The notes: a model not told the origin generated them from the letters alone. A DNA stretch of 64,000 bases from Acidobacteriota bacterium (GCA_018268855.1 JAFDVR010000014.1:62001-126000), one strand, 5' to 3'; numbered from the stretch's first letter, positions 36,794-45,427 are shown. Made by a program: numbers and translations.

Positions 36794-37267
36794 ATGGAGC
36801 AGCCCCACACACCAGCACGCATTATGGGTCTCGATATCGGCGACCGCCGGATCGGGATCGCCATCTCCGATGGCCTTGGCCTTACGGCGCAGCCGCTGTT
36901 CACGCTGCATCGCACGTCGAGCAGCCGCGAAGACGTCCGTTCCATTGCGCGGATGGTGCGCAAGCATGCGGTTGCCGAGATTGTGGTGGGACTTCCGCTG
37001 CATATTTCGGGAGAAGAGAGTCCGCAAGCGGTGAAAACCCGTAAATTTGCGCAGGAATTGGCGGAACGGGTGCAACTTCCAATGCATTTTCTGGATGAGC
37101 GGCTTACGTCGCATGCGGTGGATGAGTTGATGAAGCAGGGCGGCCGCAATTCGCATGAGCGCAAGGCGCTGGTGGACCAGATGGCTGCAGCACTGATTTT
37201 GCAGGGATTTCTCGATGAGAGAGCTTCTTCCGGATCTCCGTCTTCTCCGGTTACCGGCCCAGGCTAG
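36794..37267 (+). CDS. ruvX: Putative pre-16S rRNA nuclease / Holliday junction resolvase YqgF
   Basis: The 157-residue RNase H-fold protein has GLDIGDRRIGIAISD at the N-terminus, VVGLPLHISGEE in the middle, DERLTSHAVDELM, and the C-terminal acidic DQMAAALILQGFLDE. These are the YqgF acidic residues and motifs. It processes the 5' end of 16S rRNA in E. coli. It is divergent from mltG and directly upstream of greA. Confidence 0.95.
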   Translation: MEQPHTPARIMGLDIGDRRIGIAISDGLGLTAQPLFTLHRTSSSREDVRSIARMVRKHAVAEIVVGLPLHISGEESPQAVKTRKFAQELAERVQLPMHFLDERLTSHAVDELMKQGGRNSHERKALVDQMAAALILQGFLDERASSGSPSSPVTGPG

Positions 37268-37286
37268 CCATTCCTGCCCGATTGCG

Positions 37287-37292
37287 TATAAT
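37287..37292 (+). promoter_or_regulatory. Likely -10 box of the greA promoter
   Basis: A perfect TATAAT stands 19 bases after the ruvX stop. The matching -35 region is weak. It would give greA a leader of about 75 bases. Confidence 0.5.
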
Positions 37293-37332
37293 CAGGCTTC
37301 ACGGTCAGCACCGCCTCGAAGAGAAGCGGGAG

Positions 37333-37365
37333 CTGATCTTTTGTTTCATTACAGCAAAAGATCGG
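37333..37365 (+). other. Hairpin in the greA leader
   Basis: CTGATCTTTTG (37333-37343) can pair with CAAAAGATCGG (37355-37365), including one wobble, around an 11-base loop. It ends eight bases before the greA ATG at the ribosome site, so it could influence initiation. E. coli greA also has a regulatory leader; the sequences are not compared here. Confidence 0.5.
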
Positions 37366-37373
37366 ACATCAGG

Positions 37374-37841
37374 ATGCAGGACATCAAGAAGCAGCTCGAA
37401 GAACAGATCAAACAACTTGAGTACGAGCTCACCACCGAGCTGCCCGCCGAGATCAAGAAAGCCGTCGCCCTGGGCGACCTCTCCGAGAACGCCGAGTACC
37501 ACATGGCCAAGCAGCGGCAGGAGTTTGTGAACGCGCGCCTGGGCCAGTTGAAGAAGCGCATGGCCGAGCTGGCGCTGGTGAACCTGGCAAACATCCCGCA
37601 CGACAAAGCAGGCTTCGGTTCGACCGTGGTGGTATTTGACACGACCAAGAACGAGGAACTCACCTACAAACTCGTGACCAGCGAAGAGAGTGATGTGACC
37701 AAAGGCCTCATCTCTACCACCTCGCCGATTGGCCGCTCGCTGGTGGGCAAGGAAGTGGGCGACATGGCCACCGTGGTAACACCTGCGGGCAAGCGTGAGT
37801 TGGAGATTTTGAAGCTGAAGACCATTCACGACGGCGAGTAG
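37374..37841 (+). CDS. greA: Transcription elongation factor GreA
   Basis: The ATG at 37374 (AGG just before) gives 155 residues, the family length; a longer in-frame opening has no homology upstream. The coiled-coil finger (ELPAEIKKAVALGDLSENAEY, about 20-40, with the acidic tip LGDLSENAEYH) and the C-terminal globular part (ISTTSPIGRSLVGKEVGD) match GreA. It stimulates transcript cleavage by stalled RNA polymerase. Confidence 0.95.
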   Translation: MQDIKKQLEEQIKQLEYELTTELPAEIKKAVALGDLSENAEYHMAKQRQEFVNARLGQLKKRMAELALVNLANIPHDKAGFGSTVVVFDTTKNEELTYKLVTSEESDVTKGLISTTSPIGRSLVGKEVGDMATVVTPAGKRELEILKLKTIHDGE

Positions 37842-37850
37842 TGCAACGCC

Positions 37851-38438
37851 ATGCAACAGATCATCCAGTTCATCCTCGAAATCGATAAGCTGAAAGCCGT
37901 CACGCGCAAGAACAAGCCGCTTGGTCTTGAGCGCTACGAAAACTCTGCCGAACATAGCTGGCAACTTGCTTTGCTGGCTATGTCTCTGCGGGAATTCGCA
38001 CCAGCGGGTGTGGACATGAATCAAGTGATCCGTATGTTGCTCCTGCACGATATTGGCGAAATCGATACAGGTGACACCATGGTCTACGTGGAAGGTGGAT
38101 GGGCGGAGCGCAAGGCCGAGGAACTTACTGCCGCGCGCCGGATTTTTGGCATTCTGCCTGCCGCAATTGCGGAGGAGTATGTTGCGCTGTGGCAGGAGTT
38201 CGAAGCTGGAGAAACGGACGCTTCGCGGTTTGCCAACGCTATCGATCGCGCGATGCCTGCTCTGCTCAACATGCACAACAACGGACAGAGCTGGCGCGAG
38301 AACGGCATCAGCTATGAGCGCGTGGTGAAGCGTATTCGCGGGCAGATTGAGGATGGATGTCCAGCGCTGTGGGCTTATATCGAGCCGTTGCTGATTGAGG
38401 CAAAGGCGGACGGCTGGTTTGGGATGGGCCAGGGCTGA
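37851..38438 (+). CDS. HD-domain phosphohydrolase (YfbR/HDDC2-like)
   Basis: The 195-residue protein has the YfbR/HDDC2 motif order: ENSAEHSW (His near 37), LLLHDIGEIDTGD (about 62-75) and ANAIDRAMPALLNMHNNG. E. coli YfbR is a 5'-deoxynucleotidase; a nucleotidase role is inferred by family. It lies nine bases after greA. Confidence 0.88.
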   Translation: MQQIIQFILEIDKLKAVTRKNKPLGLERYENSAEHSWQLALLAMSLREFAPAGVDMNQVIRMLLLHDIGEIDTGDTMVYVEGGWAERKAEELTAARRIFGILPAAIAEEYVALWQEFEAGETDASRFANAIDRAMPALLNMHNNGQSWRENGISYERVVKRIRGQIEDGCPALWAYIEPLLIEAKADGWFGMGQG

Positions 38439-38470
38439 ACCCATTCTTACTGCAACGGGACAGCAAGCTG

Positions 38471-38489
38471 AAGTCCGCTTCTAATCCGG
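38471..38489. repeat. 19-base dispersed repeat, copy 2
   Basis: Identical to 30517-30535. Confidence 0.7.
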
Positions 38490-38530
38490 TCGATCCTTCG
38501 GAGCGATGGATGTTGGTTATCACGAACATC

Positions 38531-38564
38531 AAAAGCAGATTCCTCGCTGCGCTCGGGATGACAA
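38531..38564. repeat. Single arm of the palindromic repeat family
   Basis: Matches the right arm of the element at 19966-20071 (AAAAGCAGATTCCTC...GGATGACAA) with about three differences in 33 bases. No facing left arm was seen here. Confidence 0.7.
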
Positions 38565-38637
38565 CTCTGTTGAGAGCAAGAACAGTTGACCATGGCACAA
38601 AGTCAAAGAACTCCTAAAATACTGATCGCACCAGCGG

Positions 38638-38671
38638 GAGCGCCGAGCGAAGCGTATCGCCGTCCGCGCAG
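38638..38671. repeat. Dispersed repeat with GCGAAGCGT-TCGC core, copy 2
   Basis: About 28 of 34 bases match 31686-31719. It precedes the phosphatidyltransferase start by 27 bases. Confidence 0.6.
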
Positions 38672-38697
38672 GACTCCGGTAGACTGAAAAGCGGACT

Positions 38698-39333
38698 ATG
38701 ACCTGGACAAGTGCATTCGGCAAGGCCTGCGGTTGGCTGTTATGGAAGATTGTGCGTGGGCTTGCGCTCTCGCGCATTTCGCCGAACACGCTTACTTTCA
38801 TCGGCCTGCTCATCAACATTGCCGCGGCGTTCTTTTTTGGCTACGCGCGCGTGGAGAACGCCGACCGCATGTTCGTCTACGCCGGCCTGGTCATCATCGG
38901 CGCCGGCATCTTCGACATGGTGGACGGCCGCGTGGCCCGCGCTACCGGACAGGTATCCGTCTTTGGCGCGTTCTTCGATTCGGTGATGGACCGCTACTCC
39001 GACGTAGCCATCTTCTTCGGCCTGCTGGTGTATTACGCGCGCGCCAACCGTTTCAAATACGTGGTGCTGGTTGCGTTTGTGATGACGGCTTCAGTGATGA
39101 TCTCCTACGCGCGCGCCCGCGCCGAAGCCTTGATCGGATCGTGCAAAGTTGGTTTCATGGAGCGTCCTGAACGCATCGTGCTCGTGATTCTGGGTGCGCT
39201 GTTCAATAAGTGGGGAGCGATGGCGCCCGCGCTGTGGGTACTCGCCGTGCTTTCGACCACAACGGTGATTCACCGCATCCGCTACACGTACCTGGAAACC
39301 GAGCGACGGAAGCTGCAACCTACGGCTCAGTAA
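38698..39333 (+). CDS. CDP-alcohol phosphatidyltransferase
   Basis: The 211-residue protein has the family signature DGRVARATGQVSVFGAFFDSVMDRYSD (about 80-106; DG-x2-AR-x8-G-x3-D-x3-D), which binds CDP-diacylglycerol and a metal. About five membrane helices surround it. It makes a phospholipid head group, but the acceptor alcohol cannot be told from sequence. Confidence 0.9.
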   Translation: MTWTSAFGKACGWLLWKIVRGLALSRISPNTLTFIGLLINIAAAFFFGYARVENADRMFVYAGLVIIGAGIFDMVDGRVARATGQVSVFGAFFDSVMDRYSDVAIFFGLLVYYARANRFKYVVLVAFVMTASVMISYARARAEALIGSCKVGFMERPERIVLVILGALFNKWGAMAPALWVLAVLSTTTVIHRIRYTYLETERRKLQPTAQ

Positions 39334-39342
39334 GATAACGCT

Positions 39343-39894
39343 ATGCGCGTCCTTACTCCTGAGCAGGCCGAGACTTTCAAAATACAACATGGGTGGACAG
39401 ATGCGTTTGATCATCTTGCCCCTGAGACATCACGGACGCAGTTCAGTACAGACGTTGGTCAACGTTGTGTGTGGGCGAATGCGCTGACCAACCACCTCAT
39501 TGCAACTCCCGATTGCATTGCTGCGCTGGAGATCAGCGATTGGGCAGTTTGGCCATCGTCGCAAAACATGGACCTTATCTATTCGTACCGCGAGCTTCTG
39601 GGAGAAAAGCGCCCTCTCATTGAAGCGAATTTTCATGTGTTTAAAGCCCATGAAGCTTGCCAATTGCGAAACATACTGCACATCTCACTCATCTCTTTAT
39701 TTGATGTAGCAGGCGCTTCCACTGGAACCGACTTCAGCTTCTACGCCTCACATGATGAATATCTCGAGGTGCTTTGGTATCCCGAAGCAGACTGGGTCGA
39801 GACGCTCAGTTGGATGTTTGTTGACGATGATGCAGATACACGGCTTGCGGCGGACGGCACACAGATTCACATCAGATCCCAAACGAAGAGTTAG
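39343..39894 (+). CDS. Hypothetical protein
   Basis: A 183-residue soluble protein with conserved-looking segments SDWAVWPSSQNMDLIYSYR, LRNILHISLISLFDVAG and ASHDEYLEVLWYPEADWVE. No family is recognised. It starts nine bases after the phosphatidyltransferase stop and may share its transcript. Confidence 0.65.
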   Translation: MRVLTPEQAETFKIQHGWTDAFDHLAPETSRTQFSTDVGQRCVWANALTNHLIATPDCIAALEISDWAVWPSSQNMDLIYSYRELLGEKRPLIEANFHVFKAHEACQLRNILHISLISLFDVAGASTGTDFSFYASHDEYLEVLWYPEADWVETLSWMFVDDDADTRLAADGTQIHIRSQTKS

Positions 39895-39940
39895 CCAAGT
39901 TGAATACAACAGTAAGACAAGCAAATACGAGATTTCTTAC

Positions 39941-39969
39941 TTGACAATATATAAGTATTTTCTTATACG
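39941..39969 (+). promoter_or_regulatory. Promoter of the ArsR-SRPBCC operon
   Basis: A perfect -35 TTGACA (39941-39946) is followed by 17 bases and a -10 TATACG (39964-39969). The start point would fall about 39975-39977, only zero to three bases before the ATG at 39978, implying a leaderless mRNA. Confidence 0.7.
39950..39967. promoter_or_regulatory. Probable ArsR-family operator overlapping the -10 box
   Basis: TATAAG-N6-CTTATA is a perfect inverted repeat lying between the -35 and -10 boxes. Binding there by the ArsR-type product encoded just downstream would block the promoter. Confidence 0.65.
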
Positions 39970-39977
39970 TTAACGAC

Positions 39978-40304
39978 ATGCAAGTCATCCTCATGAAAGC
40001 GCTCGGAGATGACACGCGGCTCGCCATCTTTGAGCAGCTTTGTAAACGCGAGCTGACGGTGACGCAGCTCACCGAGCGGTTCGACGTTTCGCAGCCGGCA
40101 ATCTCGCAACATCTGCGTGTGCTCAAACGATGCCGGCTAGTGCATGAGCGGCGCGAAGGCCGCTTTGCCCACTATCGCGGACGGCCCGAAGGTCTGCGGC
40201 CGCTTATCAACTGGCTCGCGCACTACCAGAAGTTCTGGCCCGAGAGGCTGGACACCCTGAGCGCGCTGCTGAAAACCATGCCCGAAGGAGAGAAGAAGAG
40301 ATGA
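39978..40304 (+). CDS. ArsR-family winged-helix regulator
   Basis: The 108-residue protein has the ArsR fold: LGDDTRLAIFEQLCKRELTV (about 6-25), the HTH TERFDVSQPAISQHLRVLKRCRLV (about 29-52) and the wing RREGRFAHYRG. There is no CXC metal motif in helix 3 (the family ELCVCDL position reads ELTVTQL), so a metal sensor of the classical ArsR type is unlikely. It is coupled by ATGA overlap to an SRPBCC gene, an arrangement often called the ArsR-SRPBCC pair. It probably represses its own promoter. Confidence 0.92.
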   Translation: MQVILMKALGDDTRLAIFEQLCKRELTVTQLTERFDVSQPAISQHLRVLKRCRLVHERREGRFAHYRGRPEGLRPLINWLAHYQKFWPERLDTLSALLKTMPEGEKKR

Positions 40305-40741
40305 AAGGCACTGAACAGATTGTTGTGGAGTACCACCTTGCCGAGCCGCCCAGTAAAGTATGGCGCGCGCTCACCGAGCCCGATCTGCTGGCGCAGTGGC
40401 TGATGCAGAATGACTTCAAGCCGGTCGTCGGGCACACATTTCACTTTCGCGCGCAGCCGCGCGGCGACTGGAACGGCATCGTTGACTGTGAGGTGCTGGA
40501 GGTCGTTCCGGAGAAGCGCCTGGTCTACACCTGGGCCGGCGGTTCCGACAAGAATGAGACCTTCGGCCACCGCATCGATACCACTGTCACGTGGACGCTG
40601 GAACCTGCGGAGAACGGCGGAACCAAGCTGACGCTGGTGCATCATGGCTTCCACGCGGGCGACTTTGCCTATCAGGCCATGGGCGAAGGCTGGAAGAGCA
40701 AGGGCGCCGATATCGATCGCGTGGCCGCTTCCGCAAAGTAA
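40301..40741 (+). CDS. SRPBCC/AHSA1-family protein
   Basis: The 146-residue protein has the AHSA1-type SRPBCC fold: EYHLAEPPSKVWRALTEPDLLAQW (about 9-32), GDWNGIVDCEVLEVVPEKRLVYTW and TKLTLVHHGFH, and a C-terminal GWKSKGADI helix. The family binds small hydrophobic ligands; it is the usual partner of this ArsR class. It is followed by a hairpin. Confidence 0.88.
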   Translation: MKGTEQIVVEYHLAEPPSKVWRALTEPDLLAQWLMQNDFKPVVGHTFHFRAQPRGDWNGIVDCEVLEVVPEKRLVYTWAGGSDKNETFGHRIDTTVTWTLEPAENGGTKLTLVHHGFHAGDFAYQAMGEGWKSKGADIDRVAASAK

Positions 40742-40763
40742 GCGCAAACTGTATGCGCAGGGC

Positions 40764-40797
40764 CCATCTTCGCGGCATCCTCCCGCCGCGAAGATGG
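40764..40797. terminator. Hairpin after the SRPBCC gene
   Basis: A 13-bp stem (40764-40776 with 40785-40797) with an eight-base loop lies 23 bases after the SRPBCC stop. There is no U-tract, so termination is likely but not certain. Confidence 0.55.
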
Positions 40798-40831
40798 CCT
40801 CGCAGCGCATCCGTCCTACTACACTAGAGGG

Positions 40832-42637
40832 ATGCACGTACGTTCCTCTCTTCTTGCTGCGATTGCCCTCGCAGCCGCGCCGCTCTTCGCGCAGACGACA
40901 AAACCGGCGGCAGGCATTCGCGATTCCATCACCGTTCTGGCCACGGCAGAGCCGGTCACCGAAGGCGAGTCTTCGCGCTCGGTGGAGACCATCGACACTG
41001 CATCGCATCCGGCGCTGGTAAGCGGGCCTGCAACGTGGCTGCGCAGCGACCCTTCGGTCGATATCCAGATGCGCGGGCCGATGGGCGTGCAGTCCGACAT
41101 TTCCATTCGCGGCACATCGTTTGAGCAGACGCTTGTGCTGCTGAACGGTTTGCGCATCAACGACGCGCAGACCTCACACTTCAATCTGGATGTTCCAGTG
41201 CCGCTGCTTGGCATCTCCAGCATCGACGTGCTGCACGGCGCAGGCTCTACGCTGTACGGCTCGGATGCTGTGGGTGGTGTCGTCGATCTGCGCACCAGCA
41301 AGCCGGATGTCTCTTCGCTGCGTCTGCGTGCGGGCGTGGGCAGCTACGGCATCAATCAGCAGGGCCTTGCTGCTGCGCTTGCGAAGAGGCAGATGAGCGA
41401 AATGCTCACCGGCTCGCGCGACTTCTCCACCGGCTTTATCGCCGACCGCGACTACCGCAGCGAGAACGCCGCCAGCGAGACGCGCCTCAACACGTTTCTA
41501 GGCGACACCGATCTTCTGCTGGCCACGAGTGACCGCGCTTATGGCGCTGACCAGTTCTATGGCAACTATCCATCGTGGGAGCGCACCAAGGCGTGGTTCG
41601 CCGCGGGCACGCAGAACTTCGGCCAGAATACTTCTGCCTCGCTAGCGTATCGGCGGCACTCGGATGTGTTCGTACTCTTTCGGAATAACCCCGCTGCGTA
41701 TGAGAACAACCACATCGATACAAGCTGGCAGGGTGTGGTGCGACGCAAGGACACCATCGGTTCGCGCATCAGCATCTTTTCCGGACTGGAAGAAAATGCG
41801 GACACGGTAAACAGCAACAATCTCGGCCGCCACGGACGCAATCGCGGCGCAGGCTATGTGGATGTAGATTTTCGCTCGAAGTTTTATTCGCTTTCGGTGG
41901 GCGTGCGGAATGAACTTATCGGCGGATATGGCAACGTCGCGTCCCCTTCCGTCAGCGGCGCCGCTTTTCTTACGGAGAATGTGAAGGTGCGCGGCGCTGT
42001 TGGATACGGCTTTCGCTTACCGACGTACACGGACCTCTACTACAAAGACCCCACCACAAATCCCAATCCTGCATTGCAACCTGAAAGCGCGTGGAACTAT
42101 GAAGGCGGCTTCGACTGGTATGCCACGCCGCACCTGGCGTTTTCCGCGACGGGCTTTACTTCGCATCAGCATGATGCGATCGACTACGTGCGCAGCGGAA
42201 ACGCTGGGCCTTATCAGGCACAGAATCTTAGCGCTTTTCAGTTCACCGGCGCGGAACTCTCGCTGCGTGCGCAGCTTGCGCACCGCCAGCAACTGCGTCT
42301 GGCTTACACCGGAGTTACAGGAGCGCAGGACGCACTCGCCGGCATCCAGTCGCGCTATCTCTTCAACTATCCCTCCAACAACGCAAGTGCAGAGTGGATT
42401 GCGCCGCTGCGCAACTTCACGCTGCGCACGCGCCTTGGCGTCACGCAACGGTTTCAGCGCGATCCGTATGCCACGGTCGACCTATCCGTTGCGCGCGAGA
42501 AGGGAATCATCCGCCCTTACCTGCAAATGACGAACCTCTCCAACACCGGCTATGAAGAAATCAAGGGAGTGCGCATGCAGGGCCGCGCGTTCGTAGGCGG
42601 AGTAGATATTGTGCTTAGCCGCAGACGCAGATATTAA
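40832..42637 (+). CDS. TonB-dependent outer-membrane receptor
   Basis: The 601-residue protein has a signal peptide (APLFAQT), a plug (RGPMGVQSDISIRGTSFEQTLVLLNGLRI, then VPVPLLGISSIDVLHGAGSTLYGSDAVGGVVDL) and a barrel ending SRRRRY. The TonB box is not certain. This is the BtuB/FecA-like layout without the extra N-terminal domain seen in the Oar-like receptor. The substrate cannot be told from the sequence. Confidence 0.88.
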   Translation: MHVRSSLLAAIALAAAPLFAQTTKPAAGIRDSITVLATAEPVTEGESSRSVETIDTASHPALVSGPATWLRSDPSVDIQMRGPMGVQSDISIRGTSFEQTLVLLNGLRINDAQTSHFNLDVPVPLLGISSIDVLHGAGSTLYGSDAVGGVVDLRTSKPDVSSLRLRAGVGSYGINQQGLAAALAKRQMSEMLTGSRDFSTGFIADRDYRSENAASETRLNTFLGDTDLLLATSDRAYGADQFYGNYPSWERTKAWFAAGTQNFGQNTSASLAYRRHSDVFVLFRNNPAAYENNHIDTSWQGVVRRKDTIGSRISIFSGLEENADTVNSNNLGRHGRNRGAGYVDVDFRSKFYSLSVGVRNELIGGYGNVASPSVSGAAFLTENVKVRGAVGYGFRLPTYTDLYYKDPTTNPNPALQPESAWNYEGGFDWYATPHLAFSATGFTSHQHDAIDYVRSGNAGPYQAQNLSAFQFTGAELSLRAQLAHRQQLRLAYTGVTGAQDALAGIQSRYLFNYPSNNASAEWIAPLRNFTLRTRLGVTQRFQRDPYATVDLSVAREKGIIRPYLQMTNLSNTGYEEIKGVRMQGRAFVGGVDIVLSRRRRY

Positions 42638-42650
42638 CAACGCACTAACA

Positions 42651-44627
42651 CTAAGACTCAACAGGTTTATCCGGCTGCTCCTGATAAATCTCTTCCACGC
42701 GATCGAGCGTGTCGATCTCTTCCACCGGCTTATCGCCGCGCAAGCGAACGATGCGCGGAAAGCGCAGAGCGAATCCACTGGCGTGGCGATCGCTGCGCAT
42801 CACGTTGTTGAAACTCACTTCGATCACGCGCAGCGGTTCTACGGTGCGGAAGTGGCCGTGGTCCTCAAGCGTGTGCGCTTGCAGCCATTCGGTGAGTTCG
42901 GCAATCTCCGCATCGGTTACGCCGGAGTAAGCTTTGCCGACGTTCAGCAGATCGCCATTGAGCCCGCGCACGGCAAAGGTGTAGTCGCTCAACAGGCCTG
43001 CGCGTTTGCCGTGTCCATACTCCGCGCCGGTGATGACAACATCCAGCGTTGCGAGCTCGCGCTTCAGCTTCAGCCATGAGAGTCCGCGGCGGCCCGGCTG
43101 GTAGAGCGACTCCGCGGCCTTGATCATCACACCTTCATTGCCGCGCGCACGCGCATCGTTGTACGCGCGGTCCAGGTCGGCCGCGGAATACGCAACAGAC
43201 ACAGGCGCGAGCCGCAGCCGCTGCACGCCATCTGCCGCATCCTGCTCGCCTGCAAATAGGCCTTCATCCGCGCGCGCAGGCGTTTCCAGTGGAGAAACGG
43301 TTACGGCGGAGATCGCCTCCGTAATCGCCTCCAGCCGGTTGCGACGGTCGCGCAATGGAAGATCGAGCAGCAACGTGCCACCGGCGAACAACACATCAAA
43401 CGCCATGAAGACCACCGGCGTTGCACGGCGGACATCGTTGCTCACGCGCTTGCGTCCGATGCGCGGCGACAGCACCGCAAACGGCAGAGCGCGCTCCTGC
43501 GCCACATCCCAGGCAAGCAGTTCCCCGTCCAAAATCAGCGGCCTGTTCTCTACACGCGCGAAGGCTTCCACAATCTCCGGATAACTCTCCGTCACATCTT
43601 CCCGGTTGCGCGAGTACAGAGCCACACGCCCCGGCTGCGCCGCATCGCCGCAGTGCAACTGCACGCGCATGCCGTCGTACTTGTCTTCAATCTGTGCGCG
43701 GATATGCACCGCATCCACCGGCACACCGTCGATGCTGTCCGTTGCATTCACACCATTAGATTCGTCGCCTTTTTGACCGGAGCGCAGCGTAGCGGAAAGA
43801 CCTGCTTTCTTTCGCGCCTTCGACGAAGCACGAGGCAGGTCCTCCGCTTCTTCAGAACGCAGCGGTTCCACCCGCGACACCTGCACCTCAACATCCGCTT
43901 CCTGAGGCACTGCCGCAAAGCGGTTTACCGTCTCTTCCGGCGTGTCCACCGGAGAAGCCAGCATGAAGCCCAGGGGATGGAAGAGACGCATGCGCGCCTC
44001 ATGCAAACGCCCTGTAAATGCCATCGCCGTCGCCCGCGCAAGATCGGCTTCCAGCATCACCGCATGGCGCACATCCGCAACTGTCTGCGCGGATGCGGCA
44101 GCAATCGCCTCCTCTACCAGCGACTGTTTCACGCCGATGCGCATGTCTCCGCTCATCAGCTTGACCAGGTACTTCGCCTCCACCGGCATGGCGCGTTGCA
44201 GCAGATCTTTCAACACAGCCTTACGCGCAGCGGTGGATTTCGCACTCGCAGACTGCGCGAATGCATCGCTCACATCGTGCAGCGTGATCGCCGCATCCGG
44301 CGCGTGTTGCGCATCCACAAACAGATCGTGCGCGGCGGCGCCCAGATCGCCATGTCTGCGATACGCCGCCGCCATGGCAGCATCGCTCGCACCGCTCACC
44401 TCTTTCACCACGGTGGAAAGCATTGCGCCGCCGGCATTTACCTTGCGCGGATCGGCCTCTGCGAACGGCTCCCCCGCAAGATATTGCGCAAACAGCCCTG
44501 CTTCGCGCTCATCATCCTCCGCGCGCACATGCGCAATCGCCTCCGCAATGGCGGCGCGCTTCTTCAGCCGCGACGAGGTCGCCGCCAGCACATCCGCTAG
44601 TTCCGCAAGTTGGAGAAAAAGCGCCAT
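42651..44627 (-). CDS. ATP-dependent DNA ligase with an inserted low-complexity linker
   Basis: The 658-residue ligase has an N-terminal DNA-binding domain (about 1-240), the adenylation domain with nucleophile Lys316 (EDKYDGMR), LILDGELLAWD, VFMAFDVLF, EGVMIKAAES and the final WLKLKRE, then an OB fold. About 65 residues (241-305) between the two domains are acidic and Lys/Ser-rich low complexity; this is unusual in bacterial enzymes of this type. It resembles archaeal-like ligases such as LigB/C types found beside exonuclease genes. No Ku or polymerase gene is adjacent. It would seal nicks in DNA. Confidence 0.88.
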   Translation of the reverse strand: MALFLQLAELADVLAATSSRLKKRAAIAEAIAHVRAEDDEREAGLFAQYLAGEPFAEADPRKVNAGGAMLSTVVKEVSGASDAAMAAAYRRHGDLGAAAHDLFVDAQHAPDAAITLHDVSDAFAQSASAKSTAARKAVLKDLLQRAMPVEAKYLVKLMSGDMRIGVKQSLVEEAIAAASAQTVADVRHAVMLEADLARATAMAFTGRLHEARMRLFHPLGFMLASPVDTPEETVNRFAAVPQEADVEVQVSRVEPLRSEEAEDLPRASSKARKKAGLSATLRSGQKGDESNGVNATDSIDGVPVDAVHIRAQIEDKYDGMRVQLHCGDAAQPGRVALYSRNREDVTESYPEIVEAFARVENRPLILDGELLAWDVAQERALPFAVLSPRIGRKRVSNDVRRATPVVFMAFDVLFAGGTLLLDLPLRDRRNRLEAITEAISAVTVSPLETPARADEGLFAGEQDAADGVQRLRLAPVSVAYSAADLDRAYNDARARGNEGVMIKAAESLYQPGRRGLSWLKLKRELATLDVVITGAEYGHGKRAGLLSDYTFAVRGLNGDLLNVGKAYSGVTDAEIAELTEWLQAHTLEDHGHFRTVEPLRVIEVSFNNVMRSDRHASGFALRFPRIVRLRGDKPVEEIDTLDRVEEIYQEQPDKPVES

Positions 44628-44714
44628 TGCAGATTATGGGATGCGGCAGCTACCGACTACGTTCCTTATGGAACTGAAGGCAGGGGCCGCTCGTATATTT
44701 CTGCGAGGCGATTT

Positions 44715-44903
44715 ATGAAACTCCTGCTCTTTCTCATCCTGCTCGTTATCTGCTGGCCCGCCGCGCTGGCGGTGCTGATTCTGTATCCCATCGTCTGGCT
44801 GTTGGCGCTGCCATTTCGCATTGTGGGAATAGCCGTTCACGGCGTGTTCGACTTGATCGCCGCGCTTTTTAGCCTGCCTGCACGCATGCTCCGCGCCATC
44901 TAG
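44715..44903 (+). CDS. Small hydrophobic membrane protein (62 residues)
   Basis: An ATG at 44715 with GAGG upstream opens a 62-residue peptide that is nearly all hydrophobic (two helices with LLVICWPAALAVLILYP). It ends four bases into the opposite-strand acetyltransferase gene. No family is recognised. Confidence 0.6.
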   Translation: MKLLLFLILLVICWPAALAVLILYPIVWLLALPFRIVGIAVHGVFDLIAALFSLPARMLRAI

Positions 44904-45427
44904 CTTCGCACTCGGGCAGGGCTCCCTATCGCCGTTGCGCCGGCAGGAACGTCGTGCGTCACAATGCTTCCCGCAGCAATAATGGCGTCATCGCCAATGG
45001 TTACGCCCGGCAGAATGATGGCGCCACCACCAATCCATACATTCTTGCCAATGTGGACAGGCTTGCTATTCTCCAACCCCATGCGGCGTATCTCCGCATC
45101 GCGTGGATGGTCGGCAGCATAGATCTGCACGCCCGGACCGATCTGTGTGCGGTTGCCAATGGTGATGGCACAGACATCCAGCAGTACGCAGTTGAAGTTC
45201 AGAAATACATCGCTGCCCAGCGTGATGTTCCAGCCGTAATCGCAAAAGAACGGCGCGCGCAGCACGCTTCGCTCCCCTATCTGTCCAATCAGATCGCGCA
45301 CAACCGCCGTTTCACCACCGTTGTAACGCAGCAACAGGACTTCCGTACGTTCGCGCTCTCGTACAAGCTCTTCATCCATAGCGAAATAAAGCTCGCCAGC
45401 AACCATCTTTTCGCGTTCCGTAGCCAT
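44900..45427 (-). CDS. Sugar O-acetyltransferase (Maa/NodL hexapeptide family)
   Basis: The 175-residue protein has the Maa N-terminus (EREKMVAGELYFAMDEELVRER) and left-handed beta-helix hexapeptide repeats (ITLGSDVFLNFNCVLLDV, IGKNVWIGGGAIILPGVTIGD, ATAIGSPARV). The catalytic His lies in AADHPRD. It transfers acetyl from acetyl-CoA to a sugar such as maltose or galactoside; the acceptor is uncertain. Confidence 0.92.
   Translation of the reverse strand: MATEREKMVAGELYFAMDEELVRERERTEVLLLRYNGGETAVVRDLIGQIGERSVLRAPFFCDYGWNITLGSDVFLNFNCVLLDVCAITIGNRTQIGPGVQIYAADHPRDAEIRRMGLENSKPVHIGKNVWIGGGAIILPGVTIGDDAIIAAGSIVTHDVPAGATAIGSPARVRS

Noticed and set aside
37305..38444. 379-codon reverse opening opposite greA and the YfbR-like gene
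   Set aside because: Both forward genes are clear; the opening is a shadow.
43653..44600. 315-codon forward opening opposite the DNA ligase
   Set aside because: Arg/His-rich product without domains; the ligase motifs on the reverse strand are complete.
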